Source of the DNA: an uncultured Planococcus sp.
GTDB taxonomy: Bacteria > Bacillota > Bacilli > Bacillales_A > Planococcaceae
Assembly: GCA_947493585.1 (NCBI GenBank)
Contig: CANLRI010000001.1
Location: forward strand, 992,001-1,056,000
Reading direction: 5' to 3'
Length of the DNA: 64,000 nt
Shown: one piece after another, positions 8,768 to 16,523 of the stretch
How positions within the stretch are numbered: position 1 is the first letter of the stretch
Layout: every line of letters starts with the position of its first letter
Notes under the pieces: model-generated
What the model was told of the DNA's origin: nothing
What the model saw: the letters and a program-made list of their open reading frames with translations, nothing else
Databases searched by the model: none
Position numbers and translations under genes: made by a program

Positions 8768-9005
8768 CAGGCTGTCGAGAAAGGTGAGAAATTTTATTTT
8801 CCGAAGCTTATCGCTCGCTTTCCGTGGGCTCGCGCCCAAGCCTCCTCAGTCGCTTTGTGCCTTGCGGGGTCTCGGTCGTCTCGCTGATCCACAGGAGTCG
8901 AGCGAACGCTTCTCCAAATACTTAGACAGACCATTGATTTTTGACTGTAGAAAAAAAGCTTCCATTCTAATTCGTAATGGATTTATAGCCTTCGTCAACA
9001 CTCTG
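8768..9005. repeat. Bacillales-type intergenic repeat
   Basis: Non-coding stretch with a core at about 8804-8915 carrying GCTTATCGCTCGCTTTCCGTG, AAGCCTCCTCAGTCGCTTTG, TTGCGGGGTCTCGG and CACAGGAGTCGAGCGAACGC. From memory this pattern recurs in intergenic regions of many Bacillaceae and Planococcaceae genomes. The GGCTC/GAGCC and CTCC/GGAG blocks can pair. Two near-identical terminators flank it. No gene is seen in 8722-9047. Confidence 0.6.
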
Positions 9006-9041
9006 AAAAAAAGCCATGCAGTAAAAACTGCACGGCTTTTT
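9006..9041 (-). terminator. terminator of the LA2681-like HEPN gene, second of the pair
   Basis: AAAAGCC.TGCAG pairs with CTGCACGGCTTTTT around TAAAAA, with A-rich sequence on the left that acts as the T tract for the minus-strand gene ending at 9048. Confidence 0.8.
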
Positions 9042-9047
9042 CTCTAT

Positions 9048-10448
9048 TTATTTCTTGCCAATCGCCAAGGCGAACTGCAAGTACATCATGCCGTTGCGCG
9101 CTTTTTGGCACATGGCGAGCGTCATTCGCTCGAGTTCGGCTTCCGTAATATGGTGGCTTTGGGCACGGGCATTGTCTTTTTCGAAAGGCTCCGCTTTTTC
9201 GACCACTTGCAAATAGCTGTTGTCGATGCGGTTGCGGATGTGCAAGGCTTTTTTCACGAACAGGCTTTGCTCGTCCGATTTCTCATAGCCGTATACTTCT
9301 TTAGATTGCCAGTACAAGGCTTTCAAGGCATCGTTTTTGGTGTTCTGGACAAATGGCTTAAGCGGCTTCTTCAAGTCTTCGTCTTCGAACCAGATGCGCT
9401 GGAAGTTGACGCGCGGCTCTTCAACGCCAAGCTGCATCGTTTGGTTCAATAATAATGCCATTTTGTCGAATAAGGAATAGGCTTGACGATAAATTTGCTT
9501 TAAATCTTCAAGGCGTTTCGTATAGCGCGTATTGTCGCCGTCCATCTTATGGTCGTCTGCGACTTCTTCACTGTTCGATGCAAGGTAGAGCGAACGGCGC
9601 ATAGCCGTGAATTCATGCGTCAACGAGTCCAGGAAATTGCCGAGGAACGCATTGTTCTGAATGCGCAGCGGAAGATCGCGCTTCGCCATCGTGTCCGGCT
9701 CGATATCATTGCCGCTGTTGAGGAATAATTGTTGCTCGGCACACCAGTTGAGGTAGCGCTGTTCGTCTGCAGTCGGTTCGGGCTGCTGGGCGAGTTTCAC
9801 GGGATCCACATCGCCGAGCTGATCGATCATGTTCCCAGCAAGTTTGATACGCTCGTCGTAAAGGGCTTGGCCTTTTTCATCTTTGATGTCGGTTTTGGCC
9901 GTCTTGAATAAATCGAGCGCTTTTTCAAGTGCGCTGAGACGTTCGGCTTTGACGGGCAGGAAAGTCGAATAGAAAATCAAGGTCCAGCCGAATTCGCCGT
10001 TCAGGCGCTGATAAGACGGATCGTTTTCATCTTTGACCATTTCTTTCAGGACCGCTTGCGCATCGATCGAGCGCCCGGTGTGGACAAGCGTTTCCGCATA
10101 GTTCAAGCACACTTGGTTCCAGACATTCGATGGAATGCGCCCGCGGTAAGTTTCGATTGTATTGTCGTATAGATACAATTGGCGTTGTTTCAAGTCGGAG
10201 TTCCAGTCTTTTTTCAGCTGGTGCTGGATCGATAGATAGCTCGTCTCAAGCAATACGGCAAGCGGATAGGCCGCTTTGCCTTGAAGGCGTTCTTTCAAAT
10301 GATTGATCATCGCATTGATGCGGCCAGGGAAAGCTTCGGCTTTCGCTTGCTGCATTTCCTGCAGGAGCTGGTGAGTCGCCCCGTAAATTTCCTTTATTTC
10401 AAATTGCCCTAAATCATCAGCTAGAGCGATGTCGCTTAAAGTAGCCAT
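9048..10448 (-). CDS. LA2681-like HEPN domain protein
   Basis: A 466-residue soluble protein. The N-terminal half is helical and TPR-like. The C-terminal part resembles the LA2681-like HEPN family: YLNWCAEQQLFLNSGNDIEP, an SLTHEFTAMRRSLYLAS segment, IYRQAYSLFDKMALLLN, VNFQRIWF and ALYWQSKEV occur in the expected order. HEPN nucleases use an RNxxxH-type motif. Here the equivalent site is RNRIDN (405-410), so asparagine replaces histidine and the RNase activity may be lost. The start follows GGAGG. The family was described from comparative genomics of biological conflict systems; its role is not established. It is divergent from a Pepco-like gene 131 bases away. Confidence 0.7.
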   Translation of the reverse strand: MATLSDIALADDLGQFEIKEIYGATHQLLQEMQQAKAEAFPGRINAMINHLKERLQGKAAYPLAVLLETSYLSIQHQLKKDWNSDLKQRQLYLYDNTIETYRGRIPSNVWNQVCLNYAETLVHTGRSIDAQAVLKEMVKDENDPSYQRLNGEFGWTLIFYSTFLPVKAERLSALEKALDLFKTAKTDIKDEKGQALYDERIKLAGNMIDQLGDVDPVKLAQQPEPTADEQRYLNWCAEQQLFLNSGNDIEPDTMAKRDLPLRIQNNAFLGNFLDSLTHEFTAMRRSLYLASNSEEVADDHKMDGDNTRYTKRLEDLKQIYRQAYSLFDKMALLLNQTMQLGVEEPRVNFQRIWFEDEDLKKPLKPFVQNTKNDALKALYWQSKEVYGYEKSDEQSLFVKKALHIRNRIDNSYLQVVEKAEPFEKDNARAQSHHITEAELERMTLAMCQKARNGMMYLQFALAIGKK

Positions 10449-10579
10449 CCCATTTCCTCCTTGATGCGTTTTGATGTGTCTCTCTCCATTCTAAGGGAAA
10501 AATGTCCATTGGTCACCCCGCGGCAGGAAATTGGCAGAAAATATGGAATATAGGAGACAATGCGAAAGGGGGAATAGGC

Positions 10580-10903
10580 ATGGCTGAATCCGAAGAGCCG
10601 TTCATTTGGCTGCCGGTCATTAAAGAAAATGAAGCTACTGAGATAATAGCCCAGGGCAGCGGCGTGAACAGCAAGGCATTCGAGATGGCATCCGCAAACG
10701 AAAGCCGGGAACACGCACCGATTTCGCGGGACAAGCTAGAAGAGATGGTGCGCGGCTTTGAAGGCTACGAAGTGGAGACGATCGAATTGAATGTGGTGGG
10801 GGCAGTCGAGACAGGCGGCCTGCTGCAATTTATTGTCGCCGGTAAAGCGGAAGCCGGTATGACGGTGACCTTGAAAAAGAAAGGAAGCACCGGAAAATCA
10901 TAA
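10580..10903 (+). CDS. Pepco/Trypco-like small domain protein
   Basis: A 107-residue cytoplasmic protein. It starts MAESEEPFIWLPV, has a low-complexity middle, then ISRDKLEEMVRGFEGYEVETIELNV followed by an alternating strand region ending GKAEAGMTVTLKKK. That layout (short LP-type strand, helix, then VEVSA-like strands with a final T-L-K/F-K-K/R strand) matches the Pepco/Trypco domains, described as small partners of proteases in NTP-dependent bacterial conflict systems. AAAGGGGG precedes ATG 10580; an in-frame ATG at 10502 lacks a site. No protease lies next to it here; the neighbour is the divergent HEPN-like gene. Family assignment is from pattern and needs a profile search. Confidence 0.6.
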   Translation: MAESEEPFIWLPVIKENEATEIIAQGSGVNSKAFEMASANESREHAPISRDKLEEMVRGFEGYEVETIELNVVGAVETGGLLQFIVAGKAEAGMTVTLKKKGSTGKS

Positions 10904-10919
10904 GAATAACGGTCAATGG

Positions 10920-10950
10920 CAAGCGGCGCTGAGATGGCGCTGCTTTTTTA
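10920..10950 (+). terminator. Rho-independent terminator of the Pepco-like gene
   Basis: AAGCGGCGC pairs with GCGCTGCTT (one G-U) around TGAGATG, followed by T-rich sequence. The rest of the gap to 11228 is AT-rich and shows no further gene or clear promoter. Confidence 0.7.
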
Positions 10951-11227
10951 ATTTCAGGAAAAAATGTCCAACAGGTGCACATACTAGGATAATCGGCACG
11001 GCTCTGCCAGTGATAATTATTCATTTGAGTTAGCATCAGGAATTAAGCTCTATGTGAAAAGAAGGGAATTGTAAGTATAATATTTACTATATACCAGAAA
11101 TTAGAGCTTTAAGAATCATTTGTGAATTTCAACGGTGGTTATAAAGTCCTCTAAAAACTTATTCCTCCTGTACGCAATTTAATAGTAGATATAAAAATTA
11201 TTGGTCCGCCAAGTCAGGAGGTTTGCC

Positions 11228-13315
11228 ATGGCTATGTTTCCGCATATCAGTTTAATTTCTTTAACTCTTGCCGTATCCATAGCTACGAGCTATACGGTAT
11301 TGGTCTTAATTGAATACGTAAGCAAACGGAAAAAATGCATTAATACGCGCTCTAAGTTGCTTGCGATTTGGGCACTGGGCAGTGGTTTTTTTGGCATGCA
11401 GCTAATTGGCATTCTGACATTCATGGCACAATATCAATTTACAATAAGGGTTTGGCTGTTAGGCTTGGCTTTTCTTACCTCATGTTTGCTGGCAGCTTAT
11501 GTTATGAGAATTTCGCTGAAAGACATGCATGGGCAAATGCGGAAGGCCAAGCATGTACTCATCACAGCCTTTCTGCTTAAAGCTGTTCACTTTCTTGGAT
11601 TGTCAGGCGTGTTAGATGTTCGCTTCAATGCCATTTCTCTTGATTATTATTTGCTATCTGTAGCTATGGTTTTGGCTATTAGTTATTTCAGCTTTCACTT
11701 CATCCTCTACAGCAATGCAGTACAAGCAACTGAAACACAACGCCTCCGCAATGCGGGAATGATGGGGATCGTGCTGACATTGCTTCATTACACCTCCACG
11801 AAAACCTTCTACACAAATATGGCGCTCCCAGAAGCAGCTTCTGACGGCGTCTGGATAATTGGGATTGCTTTGTTTATAGCGACGATCGTTATTTTATTGC
11901 TATTGTCCTCGGCCAACCTCGCACTGGTCGATTTGAATGCCCTTCAGACCGAAACGGAGCTTTTACAACAAGTAAAAGCAAGTGAAAATCGTTTCCGGAC
12001 GCTCGCTTATACTGATCAATTGACCGGCATTCCAAACCGTCATTGGTTTTTTGCCCATTTTCGGGAATTGATCGATACGCCAGACGAAAACATCAAATCG
12101 ATTGGTGTCGTACTGATGGATTTCAATGATTTTAAGTCGGTCAACGAATTGATTGGCCATGATGGAGGCGACCAATTTCTAAAACATGTAGTCGTCCGCT
12201 TGCAATCGGCTTTGCCTGAATCCATCATGCTGGCAAGGCTCGGTGGAGATGAATTTATTTTTGCGGTGCCGAATGCTGAAAAAAGATATTTGGAGCAATT
12301 ATGTCGAGGGATTTTAGCGGTAATGGATGAGCCTATCATCATTGGCGAGAAATCGATTGCTTCTGGCATTACCCTGGGGATTAGTTGCCAGGATGCAGGG
12401 GTGGTAAATGAAGAGAGCTTGATCAAACAAGCTGATCTGGCACTTTTCATGGCCAAGAGTACAGGTAAGGAAAATTTCGAATTTTTTTCTCCGGAGCTTC
12501 TAGATAGTTCAATTCGCAAGCAGGAAATAACGTTAGCGTTGCAACAGGCTTTGGTGAACGGAGAATTCTCGGTTTATTACCAGCCGCAAATCGAGTTGTT
12601 GAGCGGGCAGGTCATCGGATTTGAAGCTTTGCTGCGCTGGAATTCTTCGCTAGGCGCTGTTCCGCCGTCTGAGTTCATTCCTGTGGCTGAAGAATGCGGC
12701 GCGATCCATTCAATCGGTGAATGGGTGCTGCAAGAAGCTTGCCAGCAGTTGAATGCGTGGCGCATGGAAGGCAGGCCTGATGTCCATGTATCGGTCAATG
12801 TTTCGGCCAAGCAATTCCTCGACCCGGAGTTTGCTGAAAAAGTGGCACGTATTTTAATCGCTACTAATGTGCCTGCCGAATTTGTGGAAATTGAAATCAC
12901 GGAAAGCGTCATGATCGATCTCGACACCGCCGCGGCATTGGTCGAAGATCTGCAGGAACTGGGCGTCAAGCTGGCGATTGATGATTTCGGTACGGGATAT
13001 TCATCGCTTAACGCGGTCAAAAATATCCAAATCGATACATTGAAGATCGACAAATCCCTGGTGGATGAAGTGCTCGGCAGCGACCGCAGCATGGCGATCT
13101 TGGCAACCATTATCGAACTCGGGAAAAACCTGGGGGCGGATGTTGTGGTGGAAGGTCTCGAGACGCTCGAGCAAGTGACTTTGATGCGGCAATACGAAGT
13201 CATCGGGCAAGGCTATTATTTCAGCCGGCCTCTCCCTGCCGATAAAGCGGTGAGGGTGTGGGATAAGTATCTTGAACAGCCGGACGGGATGTTCCATGCA
13301 CCGATCTTATATTGA
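11228..13315 (+). CDS. MHYT-GGDEF-EAL signalling protein
   Basis: A 695-residue membrane protein for c-di-GMP turnover. About 230 N-terminal residues form seven hydrophobic helices of MHYT type, but the MHYT motifs are degenerate (GMQLIG in one unit, LLHYTS in another). The GGDEF domain has an intact GGDEF at 339-343 but no RxxD inhibition site. The EAL domain is complete: EALLRW from 466, NVSAKQF, EITES, DDFGTGYSSL from 585, IDKSLV, VVEGLET and QGYYFSRPL. Either or both activities are possible; the complete EAL set makes phosphodiesterase activity likely. ATG 11228 follows AGGAGG; the TTG at 11201 does not. The gene is monocistronic. Confidence 0.92.
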   Translation: MAMFPHISLISLTLAVSIATSYTVLVLIEYVSKRKKCINTRSKLLAIWALGSGFFGMQLIGILTFMAQYQFTIRVWLLGLAFLTSCLLAAYVMRISLKDMHGQMRKAKHVLITAFLLKAVHFLGLSGVLDVRFNAISLDYYLLSVAMVLAISYFSFHFILYSNAVQATETQRLRNAGMMGIVLTLLHYTSTKTFYTNMALPEAASDGVWIIGIALFIATIVILLLLSSANLALVDLNALQTETELLQQVKASENRFRTLAYTDQLTGIPNRHWFFAHFRELIDTPDENIKSIGVVLMDFNDFKSVNELIGHDGGDQFLKHVVVRLQSALPESIMLARLGGDEFIFAVPNAEKRYLEQLCRGILAVMDEPIIIGEKSIASGITLGISCQDAGVVNEESLIKQADLALFMAKSTGKENFEFFSPELLDSSIRKQEITLALQQALVNGEFSVYYQPQIELLSGQVIGFEALLRWNSSLGAVPPSEFIPVAEECGAIHSIGEWVLQEACQQLNAWRMEGRPDVHVSVNVSAKQFLDPEFAEKVARILIATNVPAEFVEIEITESVMIDLDTAAALVEDLQELGVKLAIDDFGTGYSSLNAVKNIQIDTLKIDKSLVDEVLGSDRSMAILATIIELGKNLGADVVVEGLETLEQVTLMRQYEVIGQGYYFSRPLPADKAVRVWDKYLEQPDGMFHAPILY

Positions 13316-13324
13316 ATGTGTAAA

Positions 13325-13352
13325 GACGCAGCGATGAGCTGCGTCTTTTTTG
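13325..13352 (+). terminator. Rho-independent terminator
   Basis: A perfect 8-bp stem GACGCAGC/GCTGCGTC with a GATGA loop, followed by seven T, closes the MHYT-GGDEF-EAL gene. Confidence 0.9.
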
Positions 13353-13398
13353 TTTTGAATGAAAATAGTTGAGAATCACTACCTGGAACTAGCAATAA

Positions 13399-13642
13399 GA
13401 AGATAGCGAGGGTTTGCTTGTGGAATCGTTACAATCTTTGTCTTTCGCATCGACTAAGTAGCCGCCACCCTGCTTTGGGTTGGCCTTAGGCAATAAGCCA
13501 GGAAAGACACCTGTCTTATTGCGTCGGCTCACCCTTGGCGCTTGATGGCTAAGAGATTTCATTATATGTAAACTGTTTAAATTAATCTGCTTCTTTATAT
13601 AGTTGCCGTCTAGTGGGGGAATCGCTTTCCTGAAAATGTGAA
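13399..13642 (+). repeat. repeat family A, copy A1 (tandem unit 1)
   Basis: Non-coding unit of about 244 bases, repeated directly at once by A2. It begins GAAGATAGCGAGGGTTTGC and holds a 33-nt hairpin at 13490-13522: outer arms GCAATAAG/CTTATTGC and inner arms CAGG/CCTG around AAAGACA. A looser outer pair GGGT/ACCC brackets it. It ends with GCCGTCTAGTGGGGGAATCG. Short minus-strand frames across it are not convincing genes. Confidence 0.85.
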
Positions 13643-13885
13643 GAAGATAGCGAGGGTTTGCTTGTGGAATCGTTACAATCTTTGTCTTCCGCATCGACTA
13701 AGTAGTCGATGCCATGCTTTGGGTTGAGCTCCCGCCGTAAGCCAGGAAAGACACCTGTCTTACGGCTTCGCTTCACCCTTGGCGCTTGGCAGCTAAAAGA
13801 TTGCATGGATTATTTAAAGTTTATTGGGATCTGCTTCTTTATATAGTTGCCATTTAGTGGGGAAATCGCTTCCCAGTTACGATAT
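13643..13885 (+). repeat. repeat family A, copy A2 (tandem unit 2)
   Basis: Second tandem unit, very similar to A1 at both ends. Its hairpin (13734-13766) has arms GCCGTAAG/CTTACGGC. Two bases differ from A1 on each arm and both pairs are preserved, which is direct evidence for selection on the stem. The remaining bases up to the tetR stop hold nothing else I recognise. Confidence 0.85.
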
Positions 13886-13966
13886 CTGGTAATGATTAGT
13901 TTTGGAAATAGAGATGAGCCCGATTGATGAATTGAAAAGGGGAGGAGCTTCGATTTATCTTTCTTA

Positions 13967-14599
13967 TTAAGCTCTGCAATAGTCGAGCAGGATTTTCTTT
14001 AACACTTGCTGCTGGGTTTCGGGTTGAATGTCTTGGTCCAGGTAGGAGATGGACGATTTTAGGGCGACGTTGTTTGTGAAGCTTGAATAGCTGTTGATGA
14101 TCGTGACAATTAGCGGTTTAGCGGGAATCGAGCTATTGATCGAGCCATCTTGTTGGCCGTCTTGGATAAGCGGTTCAAGCAAATCCATGATTTGGCGCTG
14201 TCTTGCCAGGTAGCGGTCGATTTCCGGGAGCGGTTCAGTGCGGAATGATGCATAGCTTTCGAATGCTTCGCGGAAACGTGCGGATTTATAATGTTCGGCT
14301 TTTTGTGCGTCGAGCAAGGTATCGAGCAGTTGTTCAAGCCGGTCGAAGGCGCTTGATTGCATGGAGATGATGCGCTGGAATTCAGTTTCCACGGCGTCTA
14401 ACGAGCGGATGGCGACTTCCACGATCAACTCGTCTTTTTTGGGGAAATAGCGGAAGACGGTTGCCACGCCGGCACCAGCGCGTTCGGCAACGTCTTTCAT
14501 TTGGACATCGTTCAGCCCGCGTTCTGTGAAAAGTTCTTTTGCGGCTTCAACGATTTTATCGGTTTGCAGTTGTTTGTTTTCTTGTCGTTTTGATGGCAT
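13967..14599 (-). CDS. TetR/AcrR family transcriptional regulator
   Basis: A 210-residue repressor. The N-terminal helix-turn-helix domain reads TDKIVEAAKELFTERGLNDV, then MKDVAERAGAGVATVFRYFPKKDELI, a textbook TetR pattern. The C-terminal ligand domain is helical and not assignable. AAGGAG precedes the ATG at 14599. It faces a short-chain dehydrogenase gene across 116 bases that contain a perfect 19-bp palindrome at 14675-14693, the probable operator. The expected role is repression of the dehydrogenase until an unknown ligand binds. Confidence 0.9.
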   Translation of the reverse strand: MPSKRQENKQLQTDKIVEAAKELFTERGLNDVQMKDVAERAGAGVATVFRYFPKKDELIVEVAIRSLDAVETEFQRIISMQSSAFDRLEQLLDTLLDAQKAEHYKSARFREAFESYASFRTEPLPEIDRYLARQRQIMDLLEPLIQDGQQDGSINSSIPAKPLIVTIINSYSSFTNNVALKSSISYLDQDIQPETQQQVLKKILLDYCRA

Positions 14600-14674
14600 G
14601 TCGGTTTCACTCCTTGCTTTCAGTATAGCGCTTTAATTGATGAAATGAAGTCATGGGAGTATACTTGAAATAAA

Positions 14675-14693
14675 TTGATAGTCTGACTATCAA
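14675..14693. promoter_or_regulatory. TetR operator palindrome
   Basis: TTGATAGTCTGACTATCAA is a perfect inverted repeat with 9-base arms and one central base. It lies 22 bases before the SDR start codon and overlaps a possible promoter, TTGAAA (14665-14670), 17 bases, TATCAA (14688-14693). Position and symmetry fit a site for the divergent TetR protein. Confidence 0.8.
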
Positions 14694-14715
14694 AATTTAA
14701 TTCGAGGTGATTATC

Positions 14716-15465
14716 ATGAGATTGGAAAACAAAGTAGCCATCATCACAGGCGGCGGATCTGGCATGGGAGAAGCAGCTGTACGCCTGTTCGCAAAAGAAG
14801 GGGCGAAAGTCGTCGCTACCGACATCAATTTGGAAGCAGCGGAAAAAGTTGCACAAGAGGTAAGGGAAGCTGGTTTTGAAGCGGTAGCGATGAAGCAGAA
14901 CGTGGCGGACAAGTCGGATTGGCAGGCTGTCATCAGCAAGACTATTGAAACTTTCGGCAAGATTGATATCCTTGTCAACAACGCGGGCATTTCGGTCGCA
15001 AAAGATTTCCTGGACCAAACGGAAGAAGACTTTGCGAAGGGTTTTGCGATCAATACGAACAGTGTCATGTATGGCATGCAGCTGGCCATTCCACATATGA
15101 TTGAAAATGGCGGCGGATCGATTGTCAATGTGTCGTCGATCGCAGCGTTGACCGGGATGTCAGGGGCTGGCGTTTATACGGCGTCGAAAGGGGCAGTTCG
15201 GTCGATTACAAAAGCGGCAGCGGTCGATTATGGCAAACAAAACATCCGCGTCAATTCGGTGCATCCGGGGTATATCGTGACGCCCATGAGTGCGGAGTAT
15301 ATGGAAAGCGACAAGTTCCGCCCGCATTTCCTCGCACAGATTGCGCTGCCCGAACTCGGCAATGCCATCGAAGTCGCCAATGCGATGCTGTTTCTCGCAT
15401 CAGATGAATCAAGCCACATCACGGGCATCGAGCTTCCGGTAGACGGCGGCGTGACGGCGAAATAA
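14716..15465 (+). CDS. short-chain dehydrogenase/reductase (SDR)
   Basis: A 249-residue classical SDR oxidoreductase using NAD(P)H. It has the dinucleotide motif TGGGSGMG (residues 11-18), an acidic residue after the second strand (ATDIN, favouring NAD), NNAG, the catalytic serine in VSSIAAL and Y154-x3-K158 in YTASK. The C-terminus ITGIELPVDGG is typical. ATG 14716 follows GAGGTG; GTG 14707 lies within that site. A perfect operator palindrome sits just upstream, so the divergent TetR protein probably controls it. The substrate is unknown. Confidence 0.9.
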   Translation: MRLENKVAIITGGGSGMGEAAVRLFAKEGAKVVATDINLEAAEKVAQEVREAGFEAVAMKQNVADKSDWQAVISKTIETFGKIDILVNNAGISVAKDFLDQTEEDFAKGFAINTNSVMYGMQLAIPHMIENGGGSIVNVSSIAALTGMSGAGVYTASKGAVRSITKAAAVDYGKQNIRVNSVHPGYIVTPMSAEYMESDKFRPHFLAQIALPELGNAIEVANAMLFLASDESSHITGIELPVDGGVTAK

Positions 15466-15478
15466 ATAGGAGTTGATG

Positions 15479-15510
15479 GAAGGCACGGCTTCGGCTGTGT
15501 CTTCTTTTTT
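15479..15510 (+). terminator. Rho-independent terminator of the SDR gene
   Basis: GAAGGCACGGC pairs with GCTGTGTCTTC (two G-U pairs) around a stable TTCG tetraloop, followed by six T. Confidence 0.9.
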
Positions 15511-15595
15511 CGTTGGCGGCTAGTTGCTGAAATGTTTCTCCAGGGAGAATGAAAGAAGGGTGCGGGAGTTTGATTGAGAAAACTTTCCAGATCGC

Positions 15596-15790
15596 TAATT
15601 AAGTTTCATGTTGGTAGTCGCCGCCTTGCTTTGGGTTGGCCTTTAGCAATAAGCCAGGAAAAGCACCTGTCTTACTGCGTCGGCTCACCCTTGGCGCCGG
15701 TCGGCTATTAGATTTCGTTGGTTGAAGACTGTTCAAACAGTTCCGCTTCTAAATGAAGTTGCCGTCTAGTTGGGGAATCGCATCCCGAGA
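15596..15790 (+). repeat. repeat family A, copy A3
   Basis: Single unit with the shared blocks TTGCTTTGGGTTGGCC, the 33-nt hairpin at 15646-15678 (GCAATAAG/CTTACTGC, one mismatch; inner CAGG/CCTG), TCGGCTCACCCTTGGCGC and GTTGCCGTCTAGTTGGGGAA. It lies in the 878-base gene-free gap after the SDR gene. About 140 bases further on is a copy of family B, the same order as near 28.2-28.7 kb. Confidence 0.85.
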
Positions 15791-15930
15791 TGAAGCATCT
15801 ACTCCTATGGTATTAATGCGATAAGCTTTCTGTAAAATTAGCATCCACCGTCCTTTTATCTTGGATCCAAGTGATATGAGCTAGAGAATATAAAGCATTT
15901 TCACATTTTCAGTCGAGCGGATAGAAGAAA

Positions 15931-16195
15931 TTCTCTTCCATTCTAAAATTAGAGACGGAGTGGAAGGGGTGAATGGATGGCGAGGGAAAGCCGAGTCCAT
16001 TCATTTGCGACGCATCTGTGTAGCAGATGTGGGAGCAACGCTTATAAAGCGATGCTCGAACACAGAGAAATTCGGCACATTGGCTGGGCACCCGCCCCAT
16101 CCCCGGGCAGCTGAAAACGCGACGTCCTGTCGCATCAGCTGCATGACTCGCATCCTGCGAGCCCCAAGCAGCCCTCCCTGAAACGAAGTCGATAA
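15931..16195 (+). repeat. repeat family B, copy 2
   Basis: Matches 28474-28692 in the opening CTAAAA.TAGAGA.GGAG.GG block, in GGCACATTGGCTGGGCACCC and through a 36-nt hairpin at 16107-16142. The hairpin arms are GCAGCTGA/TCAGCTGC and GCGAC/GTCGC. The middle differs: it has its own stems such as GCATCTG/CAGATGT. No credible gene lies within it. Confidence 0.8.
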
Positions 16196-16343
16196 GGGGG
16201 AAGCTTATCCGATCGCTCTTTTTCATTCCAAATACAAATCATTAACTTTCGGAACAATCTGTTAATTTATACCGATGAATGGTAAACTGTCGGTAATCAG
16301 CAGGACCTACACCTCAGAAAAAATTCAGGAATGGGGGATTCAT

Positions 16344-16523
16344 GTGGCGTTCGACATTCACGAAGTTTTGGAGAGGAAAGGCATTGACGTCCCGGATCAT
16401 CATAAAGAAATGCTTACAGGGCAGATGGCAGGATTTGAAGAGCTGCGCAAGACGGTGAATCAGGAACAATTAAAGGACCTGGATATGGCCTTGACGCATA
16501 TTCCGGGAGGTGAGCAGAAATGA
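16344..16523 (+). CDS. small AtzG/GatC-like partner of the amidase
   Basis: A 59-residue helical protein (GTG start behind GGGGA) that overlaps the amidase gene by four bases (ATGA), so the two are translationally coupled. The sequence HEVLERKGIDVPDHHKEMLT, then a helix and a final LDMALTHIP, resembles AtzG/DUF4089-type small subunits, which accompany AtzE-like amidases as GatC accompanies GatA. An in-frame ATG at 16275 would add 23 residues but lacks a good ribosome site. The partner role is inferred from size, helical pattern and coupling. Confidence 0.55.
   Translation: MAFDIHEVLERKGIDVPDHHKEMLTGQMAGFEELRKTVNQEQLKDLDMALTHIPGGEQK

Noticed and set aside
8718..9452. Plus-strand frame of 244 codons
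   Set aside because: It crosses two terminators and an intergenic repeat and then runs antisense to the HEPN gene; it is a chance frame.
13389..13806. Overlapping minus-strand frames of 101 and 74 codons
   Set aside because: They read through the tandem family A repeats, have no ribosome site, and their similarity to each other only reflects the repeat.
15909..16226. Minus-strand frame of 105 codons and a plus-strand frame of 73 codons
   Set aside because: Both lie within repeat family B and depend on its sequence; no start signal, and composition is not protein-like.
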